Below, one piece after another: positions 20,801 to 29,249 of a stretch of 64,000 nucleotides of DNA; within the stretch, counting starts at the first letter, position 1; each line of letters begins with the position of its first letter. This stretch comes from Branchinecta lynchi. Its lineage: Eukaryota > Arthropoda > Branchiopoda > Anostraca > Branchinectidae. Both the position numbers and the translations under genes were made by a program. The notes beneath the pieces were generated by a model. It was given only the letters and a program-made list of their open reading frames with translations, was not told where the DNA came from and did no database searches. The stretch is taken from contig JAKZAP010000017.1 of the NCBI GenBank assembly GCA_023053575.1, forward strand, positions 5,711,501 to 5,775,500. Reading direction: 5' to 3'.

Positions 20801-23800
20801 AGAAAATCGCAAATTGGACCAGATACGTGGTTTCCGCTTGACACCTACGATATAGTGGAATTTCCCTGTTGGATTTGTGGTACCTCTATGCGCTTGTACC
20901 TGTGTTCATGGGCGTAATTTCGTAAAATCCTGGGGGGAGTGGGCAAAGTTGGAGCCGATTTCCCAAGTCAGGTGAAAATGAGCAGTTTTATTTCAAGAAG
21001 AAAAACGTAATAAAAACAAAGAAACAAAGAGATATTTTACTAATCGACCAAGGCAAAACCAGACTATTGTACTGGTTGCGAATTCTGTTTACAAGCCCCT
21101 CGGTAGCTCAAGTGGTAGAGGGCTTGCCTTGTAAGCAGAGGGTCCTGGGTTCAAATCCCGGCTGAGGAGCATTTTTGTCTTTCAGTTCGCTACTTATAAA
21201 ATAATTAGAATATAAACGAATATTCAATTTTAGGTCTGGGAGACAGCTTGCAGGGTGGCGTAAGATTCCGCGACAGCCACCCCGTGACCCTAGGTCAAGC
21301 GTGCGAGAGGGACCAGCAATGTAAGAGTGCTGACCCGGACTCTGTTTGCAAGAGCGGTCGATGTGAATGTATCGTCACTGGGCGGGGACTATGCGGATCG
21401 AAGAGTAATGGTTGCTACAAGGACACGTTTCAGGTAATAATTGCAATCGGCAATGCCGTTTTTGTAATTATATTTACATATATTTTATTTACAACCCGTC
21501 AAGTGTGAGATGGCGACAGCGAGTAAAAGAAAACCGAGGAAAAACAGCACAAAGAAAATCAACATGTATATAGACGATTTAGATTGTGGAGGTTGATACG
21601 ACATCGTATCAGCCTCCGGAGAGGAAGATACGAAGCCGTGTCAACCTCCGTAGAAGTTCATCGAGCACTTTTCCTCGACTACTGAAAATTAGAACCTGAC
21701 CTCCAAAAAAAATAAAAAAAAAACATCACTTTGAGAAAGAAAAACACTAAAACAATGAACTTCTAACTGATCTAAGAAAATCACCTCCGAAACTTTGCTT
21801 GAATTTTGTCTGCAGTTGGCCTCTGGTAAACCAAAATTCAGCTAAGCAGAGGTCACAAATCAAATTGGTTTTGATGTCTGCTCTTTCAGTGTCGGTCTGA
21901 CGGTCGGTGTGTTAGTCAACTTTTTGTCTGCAATGGAAAACCTGACTGCGACGACGGATCCGACGAAGAGTGTCAAGGTCCCATCTGTCCGACTGGAACT
22001 TTTGGATGCGGAAATCCGACAAGCCCTGGATTCCGTTGTATTTCGAATTCCGGTCGCTGTGACGGAAAGAGTCAGTGTCATGATGGATCAGATGAATCGG
22101 GGTGCAGCGCGAAAAATAACGGAAGTAAGATATTTTTTTAATTTATTTTGTCATCTACCTTTTATCGTATTTAAATGTCCACTTTGCATAGGGTAGAGAG
22201 ACGTATTTGGCAGAATTCCACCACTTTTAACTTACGGGTCGAGTGCGTGCCACAAGCTTATCCGTGACGAATTGGGTCAAACCCCCTTTAGGCTAACCCC
22301 CCCCCCTTAGGGTTCGCCCCCTAACTGGGTAAACTCCTGTAGTGAATGATCTAGCTAAGTGTAGCTAGATTAGATACGAAGATCTAGTTGCAACGTTGTT
22401 TTAGAGGGTGAAAGCAGGAATTTGGCAGTTCGTATCTTGTAATGCCTTAGTAAGCAAAAGCCTTAAGACGGAACGATCATAGGCCCTTGAGGGTTATCAA
22501 ACGTTTGCTCGGAAGTACTTGTTGTTTGTGCACTTGGCGGGGAGGGGACTACGAAATCATATGTAATCGAAACCCTTGAAGCAGAAATGATCAAGGGCTG
22601 TATCTAAAGATACGAAAATGTATCTTTTGATCAAAAGTATATTTTTCAGTTTGCAGTTAAGACACGCACTTTAAGGGGGCTATAATTGAAGATGTGTGCA
22701 AAATACTTAGACACAAATGATCATGGGCCCCTTGGGAAATTTACCGTTTCTTAAAGGTGTTTTTTGCACTTTGCGGTTAAGATTGGCGCTTTAAGTAGGT
22801 TAGGAATTCATTTTTCTCATCTTTCGGCTCAAACACCTTTGAGGCGAAAATTAGCATAGACCCTTATTTTTTGGTCAAAAGAATATTTTTCACCAAGATA
22901 CGCAATACCAAGAAAGGTATTTGTAAGGATATACTTAAGGTATAAACGTTAGATCAGAAACAGATCTTCTTGTCAATTACCAAGTTTCCGTCGGATCCGA
23001 CCACCCGTTCAAAAGCTATGTATGAACAACTTTTTGGATTCCAATTCCCTCCGCTCCCCACAAGATAGTCGGATTGGAGAATGCCTGCTTCCAAGTCAAT
23101 CTGATCGGATCCTAATACGCCTGACACGTTTCCTCATCCTTGTGTATCTGGAAATACCTTAACTCACGATCACCGGAATTCCGTGAAACCCCGTCCAACT
23201 CCCTTCCACATTTGGTGATCCGGTCCATTTCTGTCTGTTCTGATCCCTCCGCTCTAAGCCTGTCGCGATATTTCCGGCCCTCCTTCAATCCCTCCCCCAG
23301 AGTTATCGGATCCGGTCCGGATATGAAATGTGACATCCAAGACACGAGCTCTTTCAAGCAGTCGAAGTTCATTCAGATACGACTCCCCGCACCCTCCTCT
23401 CCCCCACGATGGTCGGATCGGGGAAATGACTATTCTTAAGTCAATCTGGTCTGGTTCTTGATCTGCCTACCAAGTTAAATCGTCCTAGCACATCTGGAAG
23501 TAGGCTGCCATAACTCGGGGTCACGCGAATTCCGCCCCCCCCCCCTCTAACTCCCCCCACAGTGCCTGGATCAAATCCGGTTCTGTCATCTAGGGCTTGT
23601 GCTTGTTCTTCCTACTGTGCCTCATTGCAATCCGTTCACTCTGAGCGTGTCACAAAATTCCCGGTTTCCCCCTCGAAATCCCTCCAAAGTTACCGTAACG
23701 AGTCCGGATTTGAAGTGGGACATCTGAGACACTAGGTCTGTCCAAATGTCAAGTTTCGTCAAGGGTTCAAGGTTATATCTCCCTCGACTCCCACCACAAG

Positions 23801-26475
23801 AGTCAGTTTGGTCGGGTCTCTAATATGCCTGTCAAGTTGCATCGTCCTAGCGCATCTGGAAGTACCCTAACTCGTGATCACTGGACTGACCGACAGAAAA
23901 ATTATCGATATATGGCACTTGGCCGGAAGGCAAATAGCTTCTAGTAAATAATAATTAATTTAATAAGAAATTTATTGAATTTGTTTCAAACGAAATCAGC
24001 AATTTAGTATTTCCTTGCAGCTTGTCCCTTGCACACCTTCCAGTGTAACGATGGCACATGCGTACCCGGATATGCTTTCTGCAACTCCATTGTCTCCTGT
24101 CCCGATTTGTCGGACGAGCCTAGCGGCGCATGTCGGCACAATTTTGAGCCAGTGGATTTTTGTCCGTTTCGGTGCAGTAATGGTAGATGCCGCTCGTCAT
24201 CAGTCCTTTGTTCCGGAAGAGATGGTTGCGGTGATAATAGTGATGAAAAGAAGTGCCAAATTTGCAGTAAGTAACTACTTTGAATCATTTCCGGTGATAC
24301 TATACACCTTCAGCGAAGCGATAGAGTACATTAGACATATGCTTCTGGGAACGTTAGTTAACTACCAGTCAGCCATAGTACCTACTTAAAGCGGACCACA
24401 AAAAATGGTCTTTCCACCACACACTCAATGATAATCATGCCTACTGCCACTACGAATGTTCAAAACCACAAAAAAACACCGTCAAACAATGAGCAAATTA
24501 AAAAATTCGGTCTGGACTAAATCTCAGCCGATTATCCGGACAGCCTTTATGGCACGTAGGGAGCCAAGAATCAAAATAACAATTTTCAACCAAGACTAGT
24601 GTGGTACTCCTGAAGACATAATAAAAATAATCAATAAAGTCTTATAATTCTTTGCTAATCAAACAGGGAATATTTCGTCATCTGGAAAAGAAGACGTCCT
24701 GTGTGGGTATTTTCTCGAGCCAAAACAGCAACCCGGCCATCAAGTTCAAATCTAAATAAACTGGTGGATTCTGATCGGTAAGAGAAGGTAAACAAAATGT
24801 TTGGATTAGGTCGTTAAAAGCCAGGCTTCACCTTCCAGATTCACAGACGTCCGGGGATTCCGCATAGTCAAGCCAACCCTTCCATATTTTCATGATAATC
24901 ACGACAGCTAAATCTGCTGTTCTTCAACATTTCCTATAGGTGTCCCCTTTACATTTCAAATGTATCTTGCATCCCAGTCACAACTGTCAATCACTTTATC
25001 TTTTTTCCCCCCATTTGTTCTGTCTCCCGAACTGGTTGCCTCTAAGGTGAGGCTTCACCTTCCAGATTTTTCTTCCGGATTCAGACAGCCGTTTTCGCTG
25101 AGACTGATCTGGAAGGCGAAGCCAGGCCAAAAACGACTGGAAGTCCGGGGTGTTGGACACCCCAGATTCCGGATGTCTGGAAGGTAGTGATTGACAGTCG
25201 TGACTGGGATGCAAGAGACATTTGAAATGTAAAGGGGACATCTAGGAAATGCTGAAGAATAGCAAAATTGGATGTCATCATTATCATGAAAATCTGGAAG
25301 GGTTGGCTTGACTATGCGGAAGCCCCGGACGTCTGGGAAAGGTGAAGCCTGGCTTTAACTAAGAGAACATCTGAATGACAGCGTTGCCACGGGTAGCACG
25401 AAAGTTTTACTTTCGACACGTTTTCTAGAAGTATCACTGTAAGAAAACGTAGTATTACTTTTGGGACGTTGGGTGGAAGAATCGGGCAAATTTGGTAAGT
25501 GGAAAGGTTAGAATCCTTAGATCTTTCGTTTAAACTTGATCCACTCACTTATATAGAGTTGGAGGGGACACGAAATCACGACCTTCTTCACTGCTTTCTG
25601 GCCGAAGATTGAAAATTAGTGTCTTTTTCTGTGTTTGTATGTGTTTTATTTCTTTCTTTCATTTACTCCGCTTTTTCGAAATGGCGGGTTCAGGCCCGTA
25701 TCCAGGAATTTATTTCGGGAGGGGGGTTGCCTTTCGGGGGGGGGGGGTTTGCCTGCTGGTCGGACAAAAAAAGTACAAAAAAAGACATAGATCAGAGGGA
25801 AAAGCCTATACAAAATGACTATTTTTGTATTTTTCGGGGGGGGGGGGGTTCAACCCCTAGCCCCTCTTGATACCGCCTTGGGCGGGTTACAAACAAATTA
25901 CTTCCTTACTTACAGAAAGCTTGGACGGATGTGGACAAAATTTAGTAGACAGAAGGTCGCAAGACCTAAATCTCCCGTTTGCTGCGGTCACTTTCGGCGT
26001 CTCGCTGGCGATGATATGTGTCTATTTGTTAGTGCTAAACGAAAAGTCAAATGAAATTTGTTCGAGCAATATTTCGGCCCTTTTTGGAAAGGTTCCTCTT
26101 CAGGCTCGCGCTAGAAAGACGAACCTGCGAACCTAGCGTGAGCCTAAAGAGGACCGTTGCCGAGAAGGCCGAAATACTGCATCGCAGGTGTCTTCTTCCA
26201 GTTTGAACCTGAAGAGGACCCATGCCAAGAAGAGTCGAAATATCGGGTCGCAGATCTGTTCGTTTGGCTTGAGTCTGAATAGGAACCTTGCCACGAAAGG
26301 CCGAAATATTGTCATAATAAAACCCAGCTGACTTAATCCGTTTGGCTGAGTTAAAAATGCTTTGCAGTAGGCTTGGGCTGAACGAATACTTGTCCTTTAA
26401 TCTTGTTTTTATTTTAGAATGCAGCAAGCCATCCATAACCCACCCGTCGCCACAAGTTATCACAAGCAACGCTAG
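11714..26475 (+). CDS. EB-module / LDL-receptor class A single-pass membrane protein (5' end not found)
   Basis: Nine exons join in one frame: 11,714-11,897; 13,787-13,918; 15,618-15,779; 17,472-17,597; 21,234-21,433; 21,890-22,124; 24,021-24,266; 25,916-26,027; 26,418-26,475. From the first ATG (11,729) this gives 479 residues, but an AG acceptor precedes it and no signal peptide is present, so upstream exons are likely. Exons 1-5 encode cysteine-rich EB-like modules, exons 5-7 four LDLa repeats with C..DGSDE calcium-cage motifs, exon 8 a hydrophobic helix ([19 protein letters not shown]), and exon 9 an 18-residue tail. The extracellular part is probably secreted through the ER with disulfides and bound calcium. 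The first five introns share phase 1 or module boundaries, as expected for module shuffling. Ligand and function are unknown; I do not recognise a named orthologue. Confidence 0.85.
12490..12746. other. Intronic sequence beside the LINE, unassigned
   Basis: This lies beyond the (AAT)n tract that probably marks the LINE 3' end. Minus-strand frames are open and contain a Trp/Gln/Arg-rich stretch ([20 protein letters not shown]) reminiscent of non-LTR ORF C-termini, but I cannot assign it. Confidence 0.3.
12747..13146 (-). pseudogene. LINE (CR1/L2-like) reverse transcriptase C-terminal fragment, downstream half
   Basis: The minus-strand translation continues the upstream piece at 13,664-13,735 with [20 protein letters not shown], then [19 protein letters not shown], and a later DPWNSL. 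This is the thumb/C-terminal signature of CR1/L2/Jockey-type non-LTR retrotransposon RTs (LPSLxYRRxRGDLIExYK...G). The (AAT)n tract at 12,751-12,770 looks like the element's 3' microsatellite tail. The catalytic FADD region is absent (5' truncation). The fragment is intronic, antisense to the host gene, and split by the insertion at 13,147-13,663. Confidence 0.8.
13147..13663. mobile_element. 8-bp-TSD DNA element with palindromic ends and GGAATAATCC array
   Basis: Perfect 18-bp terminal inverted repeats: CGAGGGGTCGACGACTCT at 13,147-13,164 and its complement at 13,646-13,663. Perfect 8-bp target duplications GATCTGGT lie at 13,139-13,146 and 13,664-13,671. Short arrays of a ~20-bp unit (GGAATAATCCGGAATGGTCA) sit inside both ends, around a 240-bp AT-rich core (13,265-13,520). 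There is no ORF. Insertion into the LINE reading frame makes the boundaries unambiguous. The TSD length suggests hAT or a related superfamily. Confidence 0.9.
13664..13735 (-). pseudogene. LINE reverse transcriptase fragment, upstream half
   Basis: The minus-strand reading [18 protein letters not shown] runs directly into [10 protein letters not shown] at 13,146 once the 517-bp insert and one TSD copy are ignored. The motif E..QRRATK.VP is typical of CR1/L2-type RT C-termini. The fragment is bounded by the host intron's end at 13,786. Confidence 0.8.
13787..13918 (+). CDS. EB/LDLa membrane protein, exon 2
   Basis: The acceptor is TTTACAG and the donor AAAC/GTAAGT. It has 132 nt and keeps phase 1. 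It encodes one EB-like module: [20 protein letters not shown] then [17 protein letters not shown], with six cysteines. Confidence 0.9.
14771..14962. mobile_element. TTAA-flanked MITE (piggyBac-like TSD), 192 bp
   Basis: TTAA lies on both sides (14,767-14,770 and 14,963-14,966). The imperfect ~19-bp TIRs are GGCTGCGTTCACGAGCATG and the complement of CATGCTTGTGAACGGGGC. The interior is itself near-palindromic (GCCTAGGCACG / CGTGCCTGG / GCCTAGGCAT). There is no ORF. TTAA duplication is diagnostic of piggyBac-type transposition, but family membership is inferred. Confidence 0.75.
14983..15069 (+). other. Possible THAP-type zinc-finger fragment
   Basis: One frame reads [20 protein letters not shown] followed by RKRFIFRQ and a stop. 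The C-x4-C spacing plus a Phe/Leu-x-x-P-(R/K) phrase resembles the start of a THAP domain, common in transposon-derived genes. The second half (C-x2-H) is absent. It is intronic and short, so this is only a suggestion. Confidence 0.25.
15128..15275 (+). repeat. Dispersed repeat R4, copy 2
   Basis: It begins GGTACCACAGATCGAAATAA and contains GCAGTAACGCATTCTCAT and GTCTATTTAAATGAA. These phrases recur at 19,869-20,010 and, more weakly, at 11,424-11,560. Confidence 0.55.
15618..15779 (+). CDS. EB/LDLa membrane protein, exon 3
   Basis: The acceptor is CTTTTCAG and the donor ACAG/GTTCCT (weaker). It has 162 nt in phase 1. It encodes an EB-like module, [19 protein letters not shown] then [16 protein letters not shown], and an N-glycosylation sequon (NLT) near the end. 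Confidence 0.85.
16965..17290 (+). repeat. Tandem duplication (~180 bp x 2) with internal hairpins
   Basis: Two diverged units (about 16,965-17,095 and 17,150-17,290) share AGTCTATCC, ACCGACAGGTGG, GGTGAAAAA.TTGGACGTAG and CAACGTGAGTGGGCGAGCT. Each begins with an internal palindrome (CCCATCGG ... CCGACAGGTGG). The last unit contains ACTGACGGTTGATCAAC, also found in the 3.4-kb array. Confidence 0.8.
17472..17597 (+). CDS. EB/LDLa membrane protein, exon 4
   Basis: The acceptor is CTTTGCAG and the donor AGAG/GTACTT. It has 126 nt in phase 1. It encodes a shortened EB-like module ([18 protein letters not shown] then IVGFCTYSS) with a sequon NGT. It has fewer cysteines than its neighbours. Confidence 0.85.
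17990..18957. mobile_element. Outer inverted-repeat element with GAATTCTC-rich arms
   Basis: The left arm (about 17,990-18,185) and right arm (about 18,830-18,957) are diverged reverse complements, rich in GAGAATTC/GAATTCTC and CGAGAATCGAG. A second inverted-repeat element (18,281-18,787) sits between them. No clear target duplication is visible. It is probably a MITE or foldback element that was later invaded. Confidence 0.5.
18281..18787. mobile_element. Inner inverted-repeat element carrying a 165-bp coding-like segment
   Basis: The arms AGTATTTACTACTGGGATTA (left) and, on the complement of the right, AGTATTTGCTACTGGGATTA extend through TCGGCTGTCCTCCGA for about 70-90 bp. Between them, 18,523-18,688 is about 90% identical to 42,767-42,930 in an E75 intron. 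The segment is GC-rich and open in several frames, one with cysteines ([16 protein letters not shown]). This could be gene-fragment capture, or two decayed copies of a third locus. Confidence 0.55.
19869..20010 (+). repeat. Dispersed repeat R4, copy 3
   Basis: It begins GGTACCACAAATTCGAAAGA and contains GAGTAACGCATTTTCATCAG and AAGTCTATTTAAGTGAATAA, matching 15,128-15,275. Confidence 0.55.
20584..20853. mobile_element. MITE with 35-bp terminal inverted repeats
   Basis: The left end reads ATATCGTCCGTGTCAAGCG and continues into TAAACCACGTATCT. The complement of the right end reads ATATCGTAGGTGTCAAGCG and continues into GAAACCACGTATCT. A further copy of the CCNNACACGTGGTTTCC phrase lies in the middle (about 20,695). 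The TSD is not certain. Confidence 0.65.
21097..21169 (+). tRNA. tRNA-Thr (TGT)-like sequence, possibly a pseudogene or SINE head
   Basis: A full cloverleaf can be drawn. The D-arm is GCTCAAGTGGTAGAGG, the anticodon loop CTTGTAA with anticodon TGT (21,130-21,132), the variable loop 5 nt, and the T-arm CTGGG-TTCAAAT-CCCGG. A T-run (TTTTT) follows within 7 bases, as for Pol III termination. Weak points are one acceptor mismatch (C-A at pair 1), a G-G in the D stem and a C-A in the anticodon stem. It lies in the sense direction inside intron 4 of the EB/LDLa gene. Confidence 0.65.
21234..21433 (+). CDS. EB/LDLa membrane protein, exon 5
   Basis: The acceptor is ATTTTAG and the donor TTTCAG/GTAATA. 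It has 200 nt, converting phase 1 to phase 0. It encodes an EB-like module ([20 protein letters not shown] then [10 protein letters not shown]) followed by CYKDTFQ, which supplies the first cysteine of LDLa repeat 1. Confidence 0.9.
21586..21617 (+). repeat. Intronic hairpin
   Basis: GGAGGTTGATACGA and TCGTATCAGCCTCC are inverted with a two-base loop and one mismatch. A third, partial arm (GTGTCAACCTCCG) follows at about 21,637. It may be a MITE end or a processing signal. Confidence 0.5.
21890..22124 (+). CDS. EB/LDLa membrane protein, exon 6 (LDLa 1-2)
   Basis: The acceptor is CTTTCAG and the donor GGAA/GTAAGA. It has 235 nt, phase 0 to 1. It completes LDLa 1 ([20 protein letters not shown] then DDGSDEEC) and encodes LDLa 2 ([19 protein letters not shown] then SDESGC). 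Both end in the Asp/Ser-Asp-Glu calcium cage. Confidence 0.95.
22200..23945 (+). repeat. Dispersed repeat R2, copy 2 (intronic)
   Basis: Two zones are visible. From 22,450 to 22,900 there are diverged ~120-bp units with AATGATCA.GGG.CC and TTTGCGGTTAAGA-like phrases. From 22,980 to 23,900 there are C-rich ~400-bp units with GGTCGGATCGGGGAAATGAC and TTCTTAAGTCAATCTGGTC. It ends ATATGGCACTTGGCCGGAAG (near 23,911), matching the R2 end near 9,620. The same zones occur inverted at 54,030-54,980. Confidence 0.7.
24021..24266 (+). CDS. EB/LDLa membrane protein, exon 7 (LDLa 3-4)
   Basis: The acceptor is CCTTGCAG and the donor TGCA/GTAAGT. It has 246 nt in phase 1. LDLa 3 is [20 protein letters not shown] then [12 protein letters not shown]. 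LDLa 4 is [20 protein letters not shown] then [10 protein letters not shown]. Both keep the six-cysteine pattern and acidic C-terminal motif. Confidence 0.95.
24818..25354. mobile_element. TTAA-flanked MITE with ~180-bp inverted arms
   Basis: TTAA lies at 24,814-24,817 and 25,355-25,358. The termini are AAGCCAGGCTTCACCTTCCA and the complement of GGTGAAGCCTGGCT. The arms match over roughly 24,818-24,990 and 25,190-25,354 (for example GCATAGTCAAGCCAACCCTT and TTTACATTTCAAATGT). The interior carries shorter copies of the CTTCACCTTCCAG end, so it may contain a nested relative. There is no ORF. Confidence 0.75.
25690..25890 (+). repeat. Dispersed repeat R5, copy 1 (G-run element)
   Basis: It begins GGCCCGTATCCAGGAATTTA followed by G runs, then AAGTACAAAAAAAGACATAG, AAAGCCTATACAAAATGACT and another G run. 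Relatives are at 35,875-36,055 and 53,938-54,030. Homopolymer lengths may be inaccurate. Confidence 0.6.
25916..26027 (+). CDS. EB/LDLa membrane protein, exon 8 (transmembrane)
   Basis: The acceptor is TTACTTACAG. The preferred donor is TATTT/GTTAGT at 26,027 (phase 2). It encodes a short juxtamembrane stretch and the helix [19 protein letters not shown]. An alternative donor at 26,045 (AAAA/GTCAAA) keeps the same frame and adds six residues. If no splice occurs, the frame runs into the hammerhead-like repeat and stops at 26,136, giving an alternative C-terminus. Confidence 0.8.
26060..26400. repeat. Cluster of four hammerhead-like (HHR) repeats in the last intron
   Basis: One copy lies on the minus strand (core CTGAAGA at 26,103-26,097, GAAA at 26,075-26,072). 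Three lie on the plus strand (about 26,133-26,175, 26,210-26,255 and 26,275-26,335). All show CTRAAGA-type core, a GGACC-type stem, a CTTGCCAAGAA-like loop and GAAA. The last copy continues through CAGCTGACTTAATCCGTTT to the family tail GGCTTGGGCTGAACGAATAC (about 26,367-26,386). Core bases are mutated in most copies. Confidence 0.7.
26418..26475 (+). CDS. EB/LDLa membrane protein, exon 9 (cytoplasmic tail and stop)
   Basis: The acceptor is TATTTTAG at 26,417. In phase 2 it reads [18 protein letters not shown] then TAG (26,473-26,475), giving a basic 18-residue tail after the membrane helix. The other frame is open to 26,527. Support is from phase and splice signal only, because the exon is short. 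Confidence 0.6.
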
Positions 26476-26876
26476 ATGGCATATCATCCGCTCCAAACCC
26501 AATCCGTTTAGCTGGCGTTTCTCCTAAATGTCTGCGTAACACCGCAGTGTGTTTGGACTGCATTGGAATTCATGTAACGATAGTTAGTTACCTCATCTCG
26601 TAGTAATGGAATATTGGCCCTGAAATATTCCACGTGGAACCAAGAGGATACCCTAGTAATAGAATAGTTAACTCGTACAGAGTAACCATACTTCAAGATT
26701 ATTTAGATCCTTTTCATGTTACTGGATCGGCAGCGCATGCACTCGAGTCGTGAAGTTCTGTAGCTCTGTCGTTTGCTCCCAGTTTTTGATATCGATGTTT
26801 CTTCTCATTATGCTTCTGTTCGTCCGAGAGCAAAAGAACACTAGAGAGTAGCGCGAAAATCTGAAGAAGAAAAAAC

Positions 26877-27660
26877 AAGACCAAAGGTGTCGATTGGATC
26901 CCAAAAATCTAATATTTGATCAAGACAATCGGGTCTTGTCTTCGCCAGATCCAGTCTTCGCCCGGCTAATCATATGAGAAAACCAAGTTCAGATATACCT
27001 CTATACGCCATATCTGTTTTGACGACACCGACCGAAACTTCTTGCTTTACTTCTCAAGTTTGCAGTTTCACCCGAATTCCGAGAGAACAACTAGTCCAGC
27101 AAAAAAAGAAAATTCAAAAACCAATCCAGCTTATCTCCTTATAATAAAAAACATCTGATCAACTTTAAATTAAAACTTTGACTTTAAACAAAATCCGGTT
27201 ACAACCGGATTCCGGACTAACTATATGTCCGGGTAAAAAATGTTTGTCATATACAGACTCAGCGTCTATTCTTACCCCGAAATCTGTTATCTAATCAACT
27301 TCAGATAAAACTTTTGCTTTTAACATATTTTCCGGTTTTGGCCGGATTCCGAACGAACTACTTGTCCGGCGAGAAAATGGTTTTCACCATCGTCATAAGC
27401 ATGTCTTCTTACCCCATAATTGACTTTCACATTAGCTGGTAAAAATATTTAGTTTGTCCTTTAATTTGAACCCCCACCCTCAAATATAGGGCTACAGAGC
27501 CCATCTACGAACTTGATCTTACTCTTGACCCAAACAGTCCTCACACCAAGTTTCATCAAAATATCTCATTCCCTTCGACAGTTATCGTGCTTACAGACGG
27601 ACGGACAACTTTTTCAATGTCATAGGGAGGCACTTACGTTTTGGGATCCCAAAAATACAA
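26877..27660 (+). repeat. Dispersed repeat R1, copy 3
   Basis: It begins AAGACCAAAGGTGTCGATTG, contains CCGGATTCCGAACGAACTAC and AGTTATCGTGCTTACAGACG, and ends TTTTGGGATCCCAAAAATAC. There is only one CAGACGGACGGAC unit, against ~17 in copy 2. The two ends share an inverted GGATCCCAAA motif. Confidence 0.75.
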
Positions 27661-28329
27661 ACTCGAAAAGCTGCGATATTAGCACCACGAGCGATATAGA
27701 ACGTCCCTACTGAAACTCAATCAGTCGTGTACCTGTCCTGGGTCCGATATTTTCAGACTTAAAAAATAGTACAAAGAAAGATATAACCTCCCCTGTTTTC
27801 TCGTTGTGTGCAGACCGCATCCTAGCTACACAAGAAATTTTCTGACCCGCAAGTTTGTTTTGCTTTGAATGTCCCGAGCGTACAGTCGGCAGCGCTACGA
27901 GTAAAGACCGTCTGTTATGCGTGGAAATCACAGGTCTTGGTGCTACTCCCTTGTGTTCTTCTGCTCTAGTTCGTCCTGTCTGTACCACAACTAACTAGGA
28001 TAGTTTGACAAAAAAGACCGTGTAGACACGGGCAGAAGTTTGACATTAACACAAGGATGCGCAGTTGGCCTTCTAGTTGTTCTGCTCCGCGAACGAATTA
28101 GTCTTGTCCCTCCCCTATTCATAAGGATCCATTACACATACATATACACAATAGATCCCTCAGTTAATGAACAGAAGAGAGAGGATAACATACATCCTGG
28201 CAGAATCTTTTGTTAAACATTGATGGTGGCAGTGATCGTTTGAGGTCTAATATGAATCAAACCGCGTTGTGGGTCTCAATTGGAGTGTGGGGAATTTCCG
28301 CAGATGACATTTCCGATGATGACATAATA
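27661..28329. other. Intergenic sequence, unassigned
   Basis: This lies between the convergent genes. I see no gene, RNA or clear element boundary. Confidence 0.4.
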
Positions 28330-28680
28330 TTTGCGTTTTTGCAGATACCATGTTATCTGTTACCACGGTAACTGCATTTGCAATTAGTAGTTTTTCCAGT
28401 TACCGTGGTATCTGATACTACGGTTGCTGTGCAAAAACGGCAATTGCCAGATTTGCGCTTTTAGAAATCATCCAAAAAGAAATATTGATATCCACTGGCA
28501 TCTACAGTGACACAACTTCTTTCCCACCTTTTTGACAAAAAACTAGACTATTGTGTTAGTGAATATGAAGGTGAGAAGAATTTTTCCGATACCGCGATCA
28601 GTTACCACGGTCCGACCGTGGTATCTGGATATCAGTTACCACGGTGACAGGCCAGATACCAAGGTAGCTGCAAAAACGCC
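28330..28680. mobile_element. GGTATC-palindrome MITE, copy 1
   Basis: The left end is TTTGCGTTTTTGCAGATACC. The complement of the right end is AAGGCGTTTTTGCAGCTACC. The interior repeats short palindromes of the type GTTACCACGGTAAC and ACCGTGGTATCTG. It is the same family as 48,021-48,433 and 48,562-48,934 but more diverged, with no intact TA flank. Confidence 0.65.
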
Positions 28681-28940
28681 TTTTGACTCAACTAATAAAA
28701 ACAAAGCTTATGACCATGTAAGTTTTATTTTTCGGTGACACTTAACATGGTTTGCAATTTTACTTGTAACGATAACGTAACAGTTAAATGATTATATCGG
28801 AAACGTTGTGAAACTTTCAGATAATATGTGTTGTCAGTGGAAATTGGGCACTCTTGTGTTAAATGTTATAAAACCTCAGACAGGGTATAGCAAGAGCCGT
28901 TGGGGGTGTCATACTTTCAAAGCGCCCACCGTGACGTCCC

Positions 28941-29228
28941 GAGCGTGTTCCACCCTACTTACCGTACCTTGCCACACACGACGTCACGTATTTTGGCTTC
29001 GTGGCGTCAGGGGTGGAAACAAATTTTTATATTTTTTGTAAAACATCGTGCCACTGGCTAATAGGGCCAGTCACGTCAGAAATCGTAGTTACCACGCTAA
29101 CTGCGCTCCCGGGGGTGGTAAGCCGATTGTTACTATTTCGAGAAGGTTGGAACGGTCAGCGTACGGTAGTAACTTTTCACGAGGTTGGAACTGAAATAGT
29201 GACTATGTTTGAAGGGTGGAACACGATC
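28941..29228. mobile_element. MITE with GTGTTCCACCC termini, copy 1
   Basis: The termini are GAGCGTGTTCCACCC and the complement of GGGTGGAACACGATC. Inner phrases (CGTAGTTACCACGCTAACTG, TACTATTTCGAGAAGGTTGG, GGAACGGTCAGCGTA) are shared with 32,080-32,384. There is no ORF, and the TSD is not resolved. Confidence 0.7.
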
Positions 29229-29249
29229 TCGGAGGCACTTATGTAAAAA

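Noticed and set aside
24004..24389. Alternative-frame and antisense open frames over the LDLa 3-4 exon
   Set aside because: Only the frame with the six-cysteine, DxSDE pattern is in phase with the neighbouring exons.
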